The notes under the pieces were generated by a model, which saw only the letters and a program-made list of their open reading frames with translations, was not told where the DNA came from and searched no databases. From assembly GCF_015326965.1 (NCBI RefSeq), contig NZ_CP017659.1, positions 6,523,001 through 6,587,000 of the forward strand: a DNA stretch of 64,000 nt, in the 5' to 3' direction. Numbering within the stretch: the stretch's first letter is position 1; each line of letters opens with the position of its first letter. Shown here in pieces: positions 63,603 through 64,000 of this stretch. Source of the stretch: Paenibacillus sp. JZ16 (GTDB lineage: Bacteria > Bacillota > Bacilli > Paenibacillales > Paenibacillaceae). The position numbers were made by a program, and so were the translations under genes.

Positions 63603-64000
63603 ATGAAATTGAAGCAATTATCATCCGTATTGGCGGCTGCTGTTATCGAAGGATCCGGAGAAGTTGAAATCACGGGGATTGAAACAGACTCAAGACAAGT
63701 GAAAGCGGGGGATTTGTTCATTTGTCTGCCGGGCCATACGGTAGATGGACACCAGTTTGCTGCCCAGGCCGCTGACCAAGGCGCTGCGGCATTGGTTGTT
63801 GAGCGAAAGCTTGAGGTCGACCTTCCGCAAGTCATCGTGAGGGACAGCCGCTTTGCGATGGCGGGTTTGGCGAACGCCTTTTATAATCAGCCGAGCTCCC
63901 GCATGAAGATGATTGGCGTAACCGGAACGAACGGCAAGACTACGACAACGTATTTGATCGAGACGATCATGAATGATTACGGTTTGAAGACCGGATTGAT
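63603..64000 (+). CDS. murE: UDP-MurNAc-tripeptide synthetase MurE (partial, runs off the window)
   Basis: The first 132 codons are present, starting MKLKQLSSVLAAAVIEGSGE, with the conserved N-terminal segments GIETDSRQVKAGDLFICLPG and the Mur-ligase ATP loop GVTGTNGKTTTTYLIETI. MurE adds the third amino acid (meso-diaminopimelate in most Bacillales) to UDP-MurNAc-dipeptide. AGAGAGGGATAACA precedes the ATG. It follows spoVD as in B. subtilis. The substrate-selective part lies outside the window. Confidence 0.93.
   Translation, partial: MKLKQLSSVLAAAVIEGSGEVEITGIETDSRQVKAGDLFICLPGHTVDGHQFAAQAADQGAAALVVERKLEVDLPQVIVRDSRFAMAGLANAFYNQPSSRMKMIGVTGTNGKTTTTYLIETIMNDYGLKTGL

Overview
The window is chromosomal core DNA of a spore-forming Gram-positive bacterium, most likely a Paenibacillus. 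This rests on roughly 50% G+C, strong AGGAGG-type ribosome binding sites, frequent GTG/TTG starts, sporulation genes (yqfC, yqfD, a cotD-like coat gene, an rsfA/gerR-type regulator, spoVD, a yhcN/ylaJ lipoprotein) and gene order close to Bacillus subtilis with differences. The RNase P RNA is of the ancestral (class A) type rather than the B. subtilis class B type. No phage, IS element, CRISPR array, tRNA or rRNA was seen.

Layout. 1-4.1 kb: end of sbcD, sbcC, an apparently free-standing structured RNA behind a Crp/Fnr-like box, and a HIT protein. 4.2-16.6 kb: rpsU-yqeY, then the nfeD/yqeZ-floA membrane stress operon with a consensus SigW-type promoter, yqfC-yqfD, phoH-pgpH-ybeY-dgkA-cdd-era-yqzL-recO. 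16.6-25.9 kb: a glycine T-box leader, glyQ-glyS, a 330-base gap with an orphan promoter and a dispersed repeat, yaiI, dnaG-sigA, trmK-yqfO. 25.9-31.5 kb: rnpB, a second copy of the repeat, a coat gene, a convergent cell-surface subtilase, ypuI, three small genes and a lytic transglycosylase. 31.5-36.4 kb: cysteine desulfurase and thiI (thiI is interrupted by a one-base frameshift in its PP-loop), two divergent TerC-family genes, a small membrane protein. 36.4-48.2 kb: typA-ylaH, an LCP ligase with a structured leader, ylaJ/ylaK, an orphan solute-binding protein, a secreted coiled-coil protein, a DUF2626 gene, rsfA/gerR-like, panE, DUF3397. 48.2-54 kb: complete oligopeptide transporter oppABCDF. 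54-64 kb: bshC, ahcY, then the division and cell-wall cluster mraZ-rsmH-ftsL-pbpB-spoVD-murE, running off the end.

How the genes work together: the window combines replication/repair (SbcCD, DnaG, RecO), translation (S21, Era, YbeY, GlyQS, BipA, RNase P, RsmH), envelope stress and lipid recycling (YqeZ, FloA, DgkA), sulfur transfer for s4U in tRNA (NifS-like with ThiI), thiol and methyl metabolism (BshC, AhcY), and septal/cortex peptidoglycan synthesis (FtsL, PBP2B, SpoVD, MurE). Most genes are ordinary housekeeping; the non-coding signals deserve most attention: the Crp/Fnr-box RNA at 3.5 kb, the two-hairpin repeat at 20.1 and 26.5 kb, the class A rnpB, the LCP leader hairpin, the pbpB-spoVD inverted repeat and the triple MraZ box.
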